A stretch of 64,000 bases of DNA, from the NCBI GenBank assembly GCA_015501595.1, contig JADNRX010000073.1, forward strand, positions 62,001 through 126,000. Reading direction: 5' to 3'. Position numbers and translations under genes: made by a program. The notes under the pieces were generated by a model. The model was given only the letters and a program-made list of their open reading frames with translations, made no database searches and was not told the origin of the DNA. This document shows positions 23,469 through 35,396 of the stretch, piece by piece. Origin of the DNA: Hymenopellis radicata. Lineage: Eukaryota; Basidiomycota; Agaricomycetes; Agaricales; Physalacriaceae. Position 1 is the stretch's first letter, and every line of letters starts with the position of its first letter.

Positions 23469-25148
23469 CTAATAAGGATCGTCCTCCGTGGTAACGCCAC
23501 ACTCCAGTTTTACCTTCCGGCTCATCTCCAGAAAAGTACCCGGCCGGTCTTCCCTCATCTCAACGTACACCCGTCGTGGAAGCTGCACGGATTTCAGAAA
23601 TTTTGAATCTGGTCTGGCTCTTGGAGCAGAACCGGTGACTAGACTCTGTTGGTTCACAGGATCTGTCTTCTCTCCACCTTTTGTCACTTCATCGCACACA
23701 TCCGGAAGCCGGGAATACAGCATGTCGACGAGAGGGTCGAGATCATTGGCAAGGGCATCAACACATTCGCACTCGCCAATGTCCAAGAAGAGCAGGTACG
23801 GAAGTGTGACGGAAGCTCCGTTCGAAAAATTGGAGAGGTTGAGGCCATTAACGAACTCGACTGTCGTGGTAAGATCGTAAATGCGCAACCATTCGACTCG
23901 GTGGGTAAGAGCGAGGAAGTTCAGAAGATGCTGAGTGTTCTCCTCGTGCACATTCATGTCGCATTCAATTTCCAGTTTGGTGAGATTGCCAAGCGGAGAT
24001 GTCGATGTCGGAAAAAGGGTAATGTCATCCTCTGAGAATTGGAGAAGTAGTTCGGCCAGAGCAGGAAGCTTCAATGCGGCGAAAAATTCTTTGCCACGTC
24101 CCGTGGCATTGTTGCTCTCACGAATGGTGAGGCGGCGAAGCTTCGGAAGTGCGACGATATCCCGAATGGGAGCATGGATGGCTGAGCCATTGACAAGAAC
24201 ACGAAGCTCTTCCAAGTTCGTCAACATCCGCAAATGATTGAAGCCATCTACATCAAAGGCTGGGAAATTCCCAACAGAAGTGAGTTGAGACCAAGGGAAC
24301 GCGACGACAGACTCTAAATCCTCCCAAGAATCACTTGAAAGTAATATTAACTCCTGAAGGACAGGTACCCTCGTTGGTTGAAAGCCCTCAAGATGTAGGT
24401 TCCGGCCGTCCCCCACATTGCTCAATAGAGCTAGCGTCCGGAGGTTGGAGAAGTCATGTTCAAAAAGACACTGCAAGGACGACTGCGGAACGTCCGCGTG
24501 CAGATACCTCCAGCGAGGGATGCCTCTTTCGAGAACTGTGAGCCAGTGGTTTGAAACAGGTTCTGGGCTGCCGAGATAAACTTCCATGGGCAGACCTCTG
24601 GATCGCTCGATGAAGAGACTTGCTCTGTACGCGTACTGGAGATCGGTATTGTATCCTATATGCTTGCTGAAATCAATCAACAGTTGTGTCCACAACCGCG
24701 GCGAGTTGACCATAAGCTCTCTCCAGCGGTGGCAGACTCGCGTCACCAACCAATGTGCTCTTCGAGGGTCAAGCGTGTTGGTATCTTCGATGTTCTCAAC
24801 CCTCGGTATGCAATGGCTAAATATCTCCACCAACAGCTCACTGGGGAAGGAACGCAGGGGATGGAGTAGTAACTTCGCGTCTTCCAGGTGCGACTGTGCT
24901 TGTTGCCGTGCTGAGAGGAGGTCATCCAAAACCTCCTTCGCCTGGGCAATCTTTGCGTCGAGATTCTGAAGAGCAGCGCGTGTGTTATCCATGTCGGAGC
25001 GGAAAGGGGAGAGTTCGACGTCAAGTGGAGGGCTGTTCTCACGAAGCAGCTCTTCTACACGTGCCGTGCGCGCCCGCCGGGGTGCGTTAGGCTGAAGGAA
25101 GAGAAGAGCGCAGTTGGTGCAGCGGACTAAGTTTGAATTCTCCGTCAT
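23469..25148 (-). CDS. F-box protein with N-terminal coiled coil
   Basis: Single-exon gene of 559 residues on the minus strand. It opens with a CTNC pair (residues 10-13), then a heptad-like helical region about residues 45-95 (AALQNLDAKIAQAKEVLDDL), directly followed by an F-box (LRSFPSELLVEIFSHCI, about 97-113), whose later part contains VCHRWRELMVNSPRLW. The rest is a long leucine-rich-repeat-like region. F-box proteins join substrates to the SCF ubiquitin ligase through Skp1; the target is unknown. This architecture is greatly expanded in agaricomycetes. A paralogue with the same build is at 31207-32928. The ATG is the first in frame and the divergent Rit1 gene starts 447 bases away. Confidence 0.9.
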   Translation of the reverse strand: MTENSNLVRCTNCALLFLQPNAPRRARTARVEELLRENSPPLDVELSPFRSDMDNTRAALQNLDAKIAQAKEVLDDLLSARQQAQSHLEDAKLLLHPLRSFPSELLVEIFSHCIPRVENIEDTNTLDPRRAHWLVTRVCHRWRELMVNSPRLWTQLLIDFSKHIGYNTDLQYAYRASLFIERSRGLPMEVYLGSPEPVSNHWLTVLERGIPRWRYLHADVPQSSLQCLFEHDFSNLRTLALLSNVGDGRNLHLEGFQPTRVPVLQELILLSSDSWEDLESVVAFPWSQLTSVGNFPAFDVDGFNHLRMLTNLEELRVLVNGSAIHAPIRDIVALPKLRRLTIRESNNATGRGKEFFAALKLPALAELLLQFSEDDITLFPTSTSPLGNLTKLEIECDMNVHEENTQHLLNFLALTHRVEWLRIYDLTTTVEFVNGLNLSNFSNGASVTLPYLLFLDIGECECVDALANDLDPLVDMLYSRLPDVCDEVTKGGEKTDPVNQQSLVTGSAPRARPDSKFLKSVQLPRRVYVEMREDRPGTFLEMSRKVKLECGVTTEDDPY

Positions 25149-25595
25149 CTCTGCGTTACAGGGTGGTTTCAGTGAGACTAAGCACTAGACAAACTGGCTG
25201 GATTACCTTAACAGTCAGGAATGAAATAACAAAAAGACTGAACGAGACCGGAAGTGGTCAGTTCAAAAGCTTTCGCAAGACTTCTAGAAGAACATTCAAC
25301 ATACCAGTTCAAATTTGGAGGGCCCGTGAAGACTACGCGTTTTTGTCGACCGCAGATAAATAATTGTCGAAATTGATCAACAGAAAACCTTGGGCTAGCG
25401 AGTATCGGGTGGCACAAATAGATGAAGGCAAGAGACAAGAGACTGAGACAAGTTGATCGACTGTCCAATTTGGGCGATCGGCTCTTTACCTCCTGCTCCC
25501 ATCTGGTCACCGTTATTGAGCTCCTTGGTAATGTTTTTCATCATCATAGAGTACTTGTTCTCTGATGTTTACAGGGCGTCGGTATCGGATTCTTC

Positions 25596-27296
25596 ATGGT
25601 TAACTGCCAGCTTGAAAACGACGCGGACGATATCACTACTTTCGATGAGGAAACCCTTTATAACGACGATGCCTCCTCGTCTATAGTCGACACGGGAAAT
25701 ATAAATACGAATACTCGCGATGTCCTGGCAGAAATCCGAAGGGAGACCTCCGACATATACAACCGCCTTCATTCCATCGAAGAGGACACCATTTTTGTAG
25801 AAACTGTGGCCAAATCATATCCGGATCTGCCTTTACTACGTGCGTTTGAACCGTTCGCTATTTATTTTGTCTGACAATTTGCAGCCAACTTACGCTGTGG
25901 TGCATGGTACACCAACCCGGATATTGTCAGTCGCCCATTCACGCGGATTCTTTTACTATCTCATCCGCGTTAAGGCCACCGCGGTTCCAGCGTACTTCAA
26001 GTCCACAGACGGCCATTTCTCTAATTGGAGTTTCAATCTACGACGACCAAATCTCCATCTTCTTCCTCTAATCGCAGAACGCAATGGGTAGGCCTTTTCC
26101 TCTAAGCGTCATTCTCGTAGGACTTACTTGGTCAGATAGCATCGTTTTAGTTGACTCTACGAGGGCAGGCAAGAAAATTCCGGACGCCCTAAGCAAGACC
26201 GTGCCCATTTGGTGCGCTGTGGTCAATCGGGCTCTCCGGATTCGATACCCAGAGACGAGAGCAACAGACTGGGACGATAAACTGTATACACCGCCGGCGT
26301 CAGTGAGCGCTCAGGAGCACGCCCAGATTGCACTTCGAATAGATAAGTGGGCCGATGACCTGTCAGTGCGTATTGCTTCGATTGTCTGGCAGCAGAAACC
26401 TAATCAAATGAAACAGAAATCATCATACGATCTTCCGAACCTTGCGCATCCCCTACGCCCTCTCTGGATTGCACCAGCCACCTCCAACTTTCCCCACGTC
26501 GACCTGTCGTCGTGTTTCCCGATTATATGTGTTTCCGCCTCCAAGCAGATATCAGAGGGACTAGAGCGCCGCTCCAGCGGATTCTCATATATACAAGGAT
26601 CTGCCGACGACCACGAAGCATGGGGCATGGTGAGTTCGTTCTTTTCGTCTTAACAATATTTGTCTGATGCAACCATTGCAGGGCTTAACTCCAGATCTAT
26701 TCTGGCGCTTCCGTGACGAGCTCTTAATCACGCCTCGCAGTCGGCTACCTGATCTCATCTCGACACTCATCACGACCTCGGCAACACGTCTCGGTCGTCA
26801 AGCCACGTCGATCTCGAAATCAGGAGGCCGACTTTTGTTATGCGCCAATGTCGATGTCGCGGGGCAAGACTTCACTTGCGCGCATCTCATTATCACCACG
26901 TCTGATACCGAAAGCACATTAGCCAATCCTCTGAAACCAGTCCTGGTCGCCCGAACCCAGGCTGGAAAGAGAGGCCAACATCATTTCCTTTCGACCATTC
27001 TTCCCCAGTCTACCGCGTTCATGCAGGCGTGCCTGGCTAAGGACCAGCGCGTCTGCGTATCGTGCGACAGCGGCAACGATATCGCCGCGGGCATTGTCCT
27101 CGTCGCCCTACAGCTGTTTTTCGATGAGGATGGGGAGTATTGTGGGGAAAAGAAGGGTCGCAGGGCGAATAAGAAGAGTCTCCATACGCGCCTGGAGTGG
27201 ATCATTTCTGATCGCCCGGAGGTCAATCCGTCGAGGAGCACACTGAAGCGTATCAACGAGTTCTTGCTCACTCCTCAAGCAGGGGTATCGTCTTGA
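25596..27296 (+). CDS. RIT1: Rit1: initiator tRNA A64 ribosyl-phosphate transferase
   Basis: Five exons (25596-25839, 25885-25929, 25991-26087, 26140-26629, 26682-27296) give 496 residues, close to the roughly 513 of yeast Rit1. Features in order: an N-terminal helix region (RRETSDIYNRLHSIEED), NLRCGAWYTNPD, YFKSTDGHFSNW, LVDSTRAGK, ALSKTVPIWCAVVNRA, and a C-terminal DUSP-like domain with CDSGNDIAAG. Rit1 modifies position 64 of initiator tRNA and so keeps it out of elongation; it acts in the cytosol. All introns are GT-AG and the frame is closed, unlike the broken copy at 15846. Transcription diverges from the F-box gene on its left. The reading start could lie further upstream, because an acceptor-like TTTACAG precedes it at 25574. 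Confidence 0.92.
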
Positions 27297-27414
27297 TGTG
27301 TGTCCTGGAGACGGGTCAGAAGAAGTAAAGATTGCTCTTAAGTGCGACGTGTATGTACATGTGGTGGGGTACTTGTTCGTCGTCTCCTTGTGCAACTAAT
27401 TCAAGTAGTACAAA

Positions 27415-28954
27415 CTAGTTCTCCGTAACCTTGATTACAACTTTTCCAACGTGAGCCTGCGATTCCAAATGCGCGTACGCGTCGAGGGCCTGGTCGAAGG
27501 TAAAGACCTTATCGATAACTGGACGCGTCGTCTCGGGATTTGCTGACATCAACTTGAGCATATCTTGGAACCTACACCAATTCAGCCACATGTACACAGT
27601 AGATGCAGGAAAAGACTCACTGCGTGACTGAGCCCACCAGGATACCCCGCAAATTCGAGGATTTGAAGACTGTGCGTCCGAAGACACTTGCCAAGGCGGT
27701 GTCACTCTAAGGACCAACCAGCAAAGTTAGTGTGGCAGAGTATAATATCAGTAGAGAAAACAAACCTTGTCGAGGACACCAATAAGATTTACCCATCCAT
27801 TGAAAGCAACCGCGCTCAGGGATTTCTCCAGTGTGCCTGGGCCACCAACCTGCGTGCATAGTTAGGAAGACGTTCGAGGCGTAGTCTTTAATCCGCAGAG
27901 CGCTTACCTCCAAGACGTGATTCGCACCGCGTCCAGCAGTGAGCTTCAACAACTCCTCATCCCACGCTGGTGTCTTGCTATAGTTGATGAGATGCGTAGC
28001 CCCAAGCTTCTTAGCAATCTCAAGCTTTGCGTCCGAAGACGAGGTGACAATAACGGTAGCTCCTGACGCGACAGCAAATTGTAATCCAAATCTATGATCA
28101 GAGACGTAAGTCGGGCTTGAAGAGGGACGGGAGAACCTAACGCACATCGATACACCACCTGTCCCGAGAATGAGGACATTATCACCAGCTTTCAACTGGA
28201 CTGGTCCCATGAGCGCGTTATATGCGGTGAGGGCTGCACATCTAAGGCAGTATCGTGAAGAGAGGAACACAATGAGTAGACAATAGACAAACGGTAACGT
28301 CGATGCTTCCTCGTAAGACAGATGCTCTGGGATCGCCACCAACGACTAGTATAGTATCGAAGCCCTGCGTTAGTAAGCCATACATCTCAGAACGACATAG
28401 CCTACATGAGCGGGGAACGCGCGATACTGCGTTAGGACGCCTTGAGTGGCGCCTCCAAGAGCCGTCTGAAAAATTTCAACAGACATATTCCCATGAACAT
28501 GGTCCAATGCAAAGTTGGCGCAGACGCGATCGCCGACTTTCCACTTTGTAACAACGTCGCCAACGGCGAGGATTTCACCCGCCATATCTGAGCATGGGAC
28601 GAGATTGTCTGGGATCCTACGGAGTTGTTGGTTGGTAAGAGACAAGGGTGATATTGCAAGCACAAACTGTATGACTGTCGGGTAGGTTGCATTTGCGAGC
28701 ATCAGATCTCGGTACTAAGTGACACATTGTTGAGAAACGGAAGATAAGAGGCTTGTAGACACGCACCTGCAAAGAAACGGCGTGCGTTTTGACCAAGACC
28801 TCATTTGCCTTCAGAGGGGGGATAGACGACTCTTTCAGTCGTAGATTGGTGAACGAACCGCGCTAGATTGAGTTTGTGAATTAAATGAGTGAAAACAACC
28901 GAGAGCACGGACCTCTGGGAAATAATACTCCTTCGTGGTAGTTGGAAGAGACAT
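27415..28954 (-). CDS. medium-chain dehydrogenase/reductase, quinone-oxidoreductase-like
   Basis: About nine exons on the minus strand start at ATG 28954 ([14 protein letters not shown], 14-codon first exon, 28954-28913) and end at a stop at 27415. The GroES-like domain shows [46 protein letters not shown] and [11 protein letters not shown]; the Rossmann domain shows [10 protein letters not shown] and the later [20 protein letters not shown]. The four-Cys structural zinc loop of classical alcohol dehydrogenases is absent, which points to NADPH-dependent quinone or enal reductases; substrate unknown. The gene is a close relative of the two plus-strand copies at 60670 and 62950 and shares its 5' flank with the latter as an inverted duplication. 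No frame break is seen. Confidence 0.85.
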
Positions 28955-29570
28955 GCTTGGGGAAATGGATACACATCGATATCATGGCTGCGCGTTAAGT
29001 ATATTTCATTTGCGTATGAGCCACGGGCCACGGCTCCACGGATGATAACCAATGGGCACGACAAGCGCGTAGACATCTATTGGACTCCAATCTACAAATG
29101 GGTTGGTAAGAGATATCCCGCTCTGACCGGGAGTTGAAAGACGATTGGTAAGACATTATAAAGGAAGAGGATGTGTGGCGTAGAGGTTCAAAGGCTGAAA
29201 TCGTGCCATATTTTAGTCGAGACAGGGATCAAGTCCGTGATCGTTCTGGTTGAGCAGTTGTCGGGACATCCCAATATGGAATCCTCTGGTCCCGATATAG
29301 AGAAGCCGGCCGGCATGTGGCTGCCGCACTCTCTTTGTCTGCCCATGTCCATACACATTTCGCTCCGTACAGCCGCCAGCGCACTATTGCTTCGGGTCTT
29401 CGTCATACGCCCAACGCTGCCCTATACCGGAACCACGGTTCTGTCGTTACGACTCATTACAACGAAACTGGCTGTACGGGGGATGAGGTAACGACAATGA
29501 CAGTCTAGATATATAACTATCATTACGCCCTCATCATTTCACAAGCATGTTCATGCTCAAAGACAGATAT
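27415..29570 (-). repeat. inverted segmental duplication, left arm
   Basis: The MDR gene together with about 600 bases of its 5' flank is repeated in opposite orientation from about 62340 to the end of the window. The flank match includes noncoding sequence such as TATATAACTA followed by ACGCCCTCATC, so the copied unit extends beyond the gene. Confidence 0.8.
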
Positions 29571-30429
29571 ACCGCACTATTCCATGGCAGTATTTGTCGC
29601 TACCAATTCGTATGCTAGCCTGCCTGCATGATTGCCATCGCCTTGGTACGTGTTTACGACTCCTTGAATGATTGATGGTTGATTAACTGTTCTTGCCATG
29701 TAGAAGAACCACTGCTTTCGCTAGTATTTATTCCGGAACCTATGCTCGCACGAAGAATTGCTATGACTGTTTTTGATACGAAATGATCTTGATTGGTTTT
29801 GACGAATCAATGCGGCTTCTTCCTGTCGACTTTAAGTTTCCTAATGCATGGTCGGCGCCGAGGCTTGTCTAACTCGACCGATGGGTGCTCTCCGTTCCTA
29901 GTTCGTACGGCACTTGATGTACCTCATTCCTGACTAATGCTCATAGTATCTTCGACAGGACTAGGCTGTCGACTCGGATCGCATACACTATCTATGTCTC
30001 TGTTGCTATCGGTATAACTCTCTTCGACCTTGCCCTTCTTCATTATCTGACTGCACTACAAGGTGGACAGGCTTTCACAATCAAACCTCGGCCACAGGGA
30101 AGTCACCACTGTCTTCAATGCTTGTTGAACCGCCGTTCCATTTGAACGGTTCTGAATACGATCCTCCTAGATGGAGACAGATGAAGTGAGAGTTTCCATT
30201 ATCATCGCTATATCCTACTAACCCGACGTAGCCACGCTTGTGGTGAAAATCCTACTGCGTCGAATGTTCCTTTTGCACCACAAGCTCTGAGTGCCTTGTG
30301 CAGCTAGGTGGCACGCGTATGGACACCGGCGTATGGGACTTCCGAACGGCGTACGGCCTTATTTATTTTGACTGACCTGGTATCAGGTATAACACTGCTA
30401 GGATTTAGAAAAAGCATTAGCTGGCCAGT
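29571..30429. other. intergenic, no gene recognised
   Basis: About 860 bases right of the duplicated MDR block. No motif-bearing frame was seen. Upstream exons of the amidohydrolase relic would be expected here, but no recognisable N-terminal amidohydrolase sequence was found. Confidence 0.4.
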
Positions 30430-31080
30430 GGCAGGTCTCGGTGAATTTCCTGACGACCTCGCATGGGAGGCGTTGGTCGATGTACTTCGCGGACGTGTCA
30501 AGGTTGCCTTGCTCTATATGTCTAGAACGTGAATTAACTTTACCACAGGTTCACAATCACTGGATGACTTTTGTTGGGGCCACTGAAAGCCACCTCATTG
30601 TGGCGGAGATTACTGATGCTGGTGTCGGTGTGATCCTAGGCAACTCGCGTCCGTTCCCGACTGATTGGCAAGCGCAACGGATGTAAGACTACCAGGACCT
30701 CCCCTTACCCGAGACACGACACTCGGCGTTCTGCTGAAGCATAACGTGTCCGTCGCGATTGGGATCGATCCTTTCTATCGCGGCCCCTTACAGACCTTTG
30801 CACGAAATGCACGATTTGACGCTGCCTGGGTAAGCTCGCTCTTCGAGGTAGCTGTCGTAGAAACTAATGTGATTGGTATAACTAGGCTGCATTGGAGATG
30901 GATGGGGAAATGTCGAGTGCGGATACGTTGGCGCTCGCTTCCGTCAATGTCGCTTCCTTGTTGGGTTTGGATGTGAAGGCGTTTGATTTGGTTGCGACGA
31001 AGGGGGGAACTCTCTTGGAGTTTGAGAGTAAAGTTGTGGGTGTGATTTCTTCGAGGTGTGGTGGTACTGATATTCTATGA
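30430..31080 (+). pseudogene. amidohydrolase family, C-terminal remnant
   Basis: Fragments in two frames give the C-terminal domain of a fungal imidazolonepropionase-like amidohydrolase: FPDDLAWEALVDVLRGRVKV, then AEITDAGVGVILGNSRPFPT, LPGPPLTRDTTLGVLLKHNV, ARNARFDAAW and, after a GT-AG intron, DTLALASVNVASLLGLDVK and VVGVIS before the stop. The frame changes between DWQAQR and RLPGPP near 30678. The segment that would carry the HCYE-type metal-binding part after GRVKV is missing, and no N-terminal half is visible. The protein would not be functional. It faces the 3' end of the F-box gene at 31207. Confidence 0.7.
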
Positions 31081-31206
31081 CCTTGAGTATGAGCAAACAT
31101 ACGGTAGACAGAACCGTATTTTATGTGCAAGCGCTCGAGGCAATAAACCTGATTCCATCCGACTGTAACTGATGAGGCATGAACAATAGCATTCCTTCCA
31201 AACCTC

Positions 31207-32928
31207 CTAAGAACCTCCAGCGTCGTCTTCGTCCTCGTCGTCGTCGTCGTCCACGGTAATAACACATTCTACCTCCAGGACACCGCGTATATTCTTCCAA
31301 CGCTGACAGTCTTCGTTATACAGCCAACGCGGAACGCGTACTGTCTGCAAGCGGGAGCGACGCTGACGCAATCCCGTCGCAAGTGAGCCCAATGAGAGAC
31401 TGGCTGGCGCTCCGAGCGATATGCCATTCAGTATATTTCCTGGGGGGCCTGAATCAGACTGAGAGGTATTGACGTTCGTTTCTTCCAGATCCATCATTCT
31501 GGATTCCAACATGTCGAAGATAGGCGATATATCATCTGCAAGAATGTCATCGCAGGCACACCGCCTGATATCTAGAATACGCAGACATGGCAACCTGGAC
31601 GGCGCCGAATCCGGGGACTGAGAAAATGTCAGACCGGTGAATAGGTCCACAGGAATGCTGACACCGTAAATTCGCAACTGCTCCACGCGATGGGTGAGGG
31701 AGAGGAAGTCCAAGAGGTTACTGGTGTTGTTGTGCAGCCTTGGATATGTGATATCTAGCTTGACCAATTTCTCCAACGCATCTGGGCTCAATGTGGGGAA
31801 AAGGCAGAGGTGTTCCTTGTCGGGGAAATTGAGTTCGAGCTCGGAGATGCTGGGCATCGTTAGAATCGAGAAGAACGATTTCGCGTAACCCGGTGGTGCC
31901 GTTTCTTCTTCGAGGATTGACAAGCGCCGAAGTTTAGGTAACGAAATGGCGCGTTCGGAGGGCGTATAGACGTCGGATAAAACGACCTCTAGCTCCTGTA
32001 CGTTGGTCATTTCGGCAAAATAATCCAGCCCATCTGTGTCGACCAAAATGTCAAAAACGCGTGTGAGCTGCGCCCATGGAAGAGCGACATATTTGAGAGG
32101 AGCCCCCAACGGACACTCCGTATCAGCGCCAAACTCGCGAAGGGCCGGCGCTCTCGTTGCGTGGAATACGTCAAGGCTTAAGTCCCACTCGGACAAGTCG
32201 GAAGGCAATATAAAGAAGAGCCTGCGGAGATTCGAGAAGATATTTCCAGACAGGCACTGCAAGGATGTCCGCGCAACATCTACCTGCAGAGATTCCCAGC
32301 GGGGGATGCTGACTTCGAGACAAGGTAGGACTGGATGGTCGGTAACATCATGCTCCGCACTCCCAAGGTAAACGGTCATTGGAAGCCCTTTTGACCGTTC
32401 ATTGAAAAGCCCCACTTTGTAAACGCACTGGCGACCCGTAATGTGGCCCCGCTGCTTGTCGAAATCAAGCAACAGATGCGTCCAAAGCTGCGGTAAATTT
32501 ATCGCGAGGTTTCTCCAATGGCGGCAAACTCCACTTAGAAGCCAAGGTGCTGCGCGGGGATCTAGTGCGTCAAGATCTTCATCGGTGTGAAACTTCACTA
32601 TGCAATGGCTAAAGATTTTGGCCAGAAGCTCATTGGGGATGGAACGCATGGGATGCAGGAGCGCTTTCGCGTCTTCGAAATGCGACTGCGCATGTTGGCG
32701 TGCCAAGAGGAGATTGTCTAGCAATTCTCGTGCCTGGGCGATCTTCAAGTCAAGAGCCTCAAGAGTAGCCGGCGTGGTCTCCACAACATTGCGAAAAGCG
32801 GGGAGCTCGACGTCAAGCGGAGGATGGTTCTGACGGAGCAATTCCTCCACGCGGTCGGTGCGCGTCTTGGGGACTTCTGTAGGCTGAAGCAAAGAGAGGG
32901 TGCAGTTGGTACAATATTTCGCATTCAT
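31207..32928 (-). CDS. F-box protein with N-terminal coiled coil and acidic tail
   Basis: Single-exon gene of 573 residues, a paralogue of 23469-25148 with the same order of parts: CTNC near residue 6, helical region about 45-95 (LDLKIAQARELLDNLLLARQ), F-box MRSIPNELLAKIFSHCI about 95-112, VCRHWRNLAINLPQLW, then a leucine-rich-repeat-like region. It differs by an acidic C-terminal tail (DDDDDEDEDD) encoded by a GTC/GAC-rich microsatellite at about 31215-31255. A role in SCF ubiquitin ligase targeting is inferred from the F-box. The frame is uninterrupted and the ATG is the first in frame. Confidence 0.9.
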   Translation of the reverse strand: MNAKYCTNCTLSLLQPTEVPKTRTDRVEELLRQNHPPLDVELPAFRNVVETTPATLEALDLKIAQARELLDNLLLARQHAQSHFEDAKALLHPMRSIPNELLAKIFSHCIVKFHTDEDLDALDPRAAPWLLSGVCRHWRNLAINLPQLWTHLLLDFDKQRGHITGRQCVYKVGLFNERSKGLPMTVYLGSAEHDVTDHPVLPCLEVSIPRWESLQVDVARTSLQCLSGNIFSNLRRLFFILPSDLSEWDLSLDVFHATRAPALREFGADTECPLGAPLKYVALPWAQLTRVFDILVDTDGLDYFAEMTNVQELEVVLSDVYTPSERAISLPKLRRLSILEEETAPPGYAKSFFSILTMPSISELELNFPDKEHLCLFPTLSPDALEKLVKLDITYPRLHNNTSNLLDFLSLTHRVEQLRIYGVSIPVDLFTGLTFSQSPDSAPSRLPCLRILDIRRCACDDILADDISPIFDMLESRMMDLEETNVNTSQSDSGPPGNILNGISLGAPASLSLGSLATGLRQRRSRLQTVRVPRWLYNEDCQRWKNIRGVLEVECVITVDDDDDEDEDDAGGS

Positions 32929-34120
32929 AGTATTTGCCCTGCCTGGAATTCAATCCGCTTTTAGTACAACGCCGTAACATTCGAAATTGCTGTTTTTCAC
33001 CTGAGTGTAACGATTCTGGCGGTATGTGAACCAGGGAAAGGGTAGGGATAGCTTAGATCCCTGAAAGCCGCTTCAGCAAGCCTTACAGATGAGCAAAGCC
33101 GACGTGCTTAGGCCACCACTTGACGCGTTACCAGAGCTGGCTGTCGTACAGCCCGTTCCGTCAAGAGCAAAATCTTGTGACGAATTCCTCGGACTAATCT
33201 ATTGCAACGGTCAGCTGCAGGATCCTAGTCCATGAGAGAGGGAAATCTGATTACTGACTGCTTCGTCCAAGAGTTGAGCTCTCCTGATACTGAGCTACAA
33301 TATGCTTCAACGTGATCGACGTCCGTCGTCAATGAAAAAGAGAGGAACGCTCACGTGCCACCCAAAAAATGCCAAATTCGGCAAACACCTCTTTCATCAG
33401 GACCATCATGGAAGAATGTTGAGGTTTACTTTGTTCTCTCCGTCTTCCTATCTTTCAATACAACCATGGGGGGTGCCCCTGGGGTGGTCTGGAGGTGTCT
33501 TACCGTGCCACTAGATGTACGCAGTATCGTAGTGCCATACTGTAGTCTAGCGTCCGGCGATCTGGAAAGGTCCGTGCCGTGTAATTGATGATGATGATGA
33601 TCACTCTTCTTCCGTTCAAATGGTATGTTTTACAGATACGCTGCTGCTCAACGAGTTGTTCTGATAGACCGACTCATGTACAGTAAGAAGATCAGGATGT
33701 GTGGCAGCGTATTATGGCGGTCGTGCTTGGCAGCGGTGTCCACAGCACGCTGGTTGGTCCCTCCTTTTGGACGACGACGACGCGCCTAATATTGCCAACA
33801 AGTAAGACTTGTTGCTACACCTTTGACCTAAGGGCATGAGCACTCACGGTTCAGCGCCGCCACCCATTATGGTCCATTCTGCAGCGTGCTCATCGCAAAT
33901 GCAAAAAATCATTACTGGAAGTTCCGCTGGCATTATGTGCCCTCCCCAGGTATTATTAACAACTGTTGTTCATGGTTCGCTTCACAGGGAATTCAACAAA
34001 CTCAAGACCAATCGGTGCATTTTGTCTACTTATGCTCCGAGCACTGACACGATACAGCGATCTTCCTAGTACATCGAACTTTCAGTCCTGCAAGTGATCA
34101 TCCTATTAACGACTCCTTAG
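32929..34120. other. intergenic, no gene recognised
   Basis: About 1.2 kb between the F-box promoter and the MFS relic. A short TGA/ATG trinucleotide run lies at about 33586-33601. An N-terminal exon of the MFS relic could be present in the last 300 bases, but no membrane helix was recognised there. Confidence 0.4.
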
Positions 34121-34806
34121 GCTGGGCACTGTGCTTTATCTCGGTTACCTCGCATTTGAATTTCCGCAGAATTTCTGTCTCCAGCGCTTTCCTGTGGGCA
34201 AACAACTGAGGTGCGCGTGTACCACCTTGTTCGGTTCCTGTCGGATGCTAACACAAAGCTAGTTTCAACATCTTCATTTGGGGGATAGCGCTTTGTTGTC
34301 GTGCCGTCTGTAAAGACTTCTACGGCCTCCTTATCATCCGATTACTTCCGGGCGCATGTGAAGACTGCATCACTGTGGGCTTCCTCATCACCAGCTCGAT
34401 GTTCAATACGCGCGCCGAGCAGATTGAACGTGTTGGATACTGGTGTGAGTACATCCGCTCTTCGCCCTGGCTCCTGATTGATGTTCCGTTCGTAGATGCG
34501 AGCTCTGGTTTCTGTACGGGCATAGTCCTCTTCTTTCAATTCAGGTCCGAGTCAATTCTGAACGCGAACCCGTTCCAGCTGGTATCTTGTCTAGCTTCAT
34601 CATCTACGACATCGGTGCTGCTTTAGGTTAATGATCGTCACCGGCTCGATCACCCTAGTCTGCGCGGTAGTCTTTTGGTAAGATTGGCATTCCTCTTGAC
34701 CAAGTGCTTGGACTGATTGGTTGACAGGTTCGAGTTCCCCCGATTCGCGTGCGACTGCTGGCTTTTGACACCTTCGGACCGTACTGTTGCTGTGAAACGC
34801 ATACAG
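34121..34806 (+). pseudogene. MFS allantoate-permease-like transporter, remnant
   Basis: Recognisable exons of a Dal5-type anion:cation symporter: LGTVLYLGYLAFEFPQNF, QRFPVGKQL, then across a GT-AG intron FNIFIWGIALCC, IRLLPGACEDCITVGFLITS, MFNTRAEQIERVGYW, later LMIVTGSITLVCAVVFW, and after another intron LLTPSDRTVAVKRIQ. These are transmembrane helices about 3-6 of twelve, including the motif region of this family. The part after GYW cannot be read without a frame change near 34530-34630, and the second half of the protein (helices 7-12) is not recognisable downstream. No start is visible. The gene is decayed. Confidence 0.7.
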
Positions 34807-35396
34807 GTAGGACCTAAGTTGGTATCCTTTCGGCGTCACTAGGCAGTATGCCAGGCCGAACAGACTAGCGTCTTCCAAATGCTCGCGCCTATACCTGTTT
34901 TTCATCGGCGGCTCCTCTTTTCATTCTGGCTTACCAGTACGTTCGCATTTTTTTCACTTCTCTACCATGTTGGATAACGGTCATGCAAGTGTTGACTATA
35001 GCTACTTACGGTCCGCGGTGGATCATCTTCGAATTTGGCGGGTCATGGGCAGTATGCCATGGCTGCTCGCGACGTCAGATGGATCGGGCATGCGAGATAA
35101 CGACACTATTAGTATGGCCTATAAAAATAACACATTTCTCGCCAACCAGTAGAAAGCAAAGCTTTGCTCAACGTGGTACGTGTCACTCTCATGTGTTTAT
35201 TCCAATTCTCCAAGTTCTACACAAACCATCACTATGACAGTACTGTCTTCAGCCTCGGGAGATCCAAGCGGTACCATACCCTGACTTGAGTCGTGTCCAG
35301 ACAGCCTGGCCTGGACCGCTGGTGTTACAAGCACAGCAGCTTTATTCGGTTTCTTCGTCCAGTTCTCAGTCTGAGTAAAGCCCCGCTCCCGCGAAT

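Noticed and set aside
34700..34745. A tRNA B-box-like string (GGTTCGAGTTCC) near 34728.
   Set aside because: It lies in an exon of the MFS relic and has no A box or paired stems.
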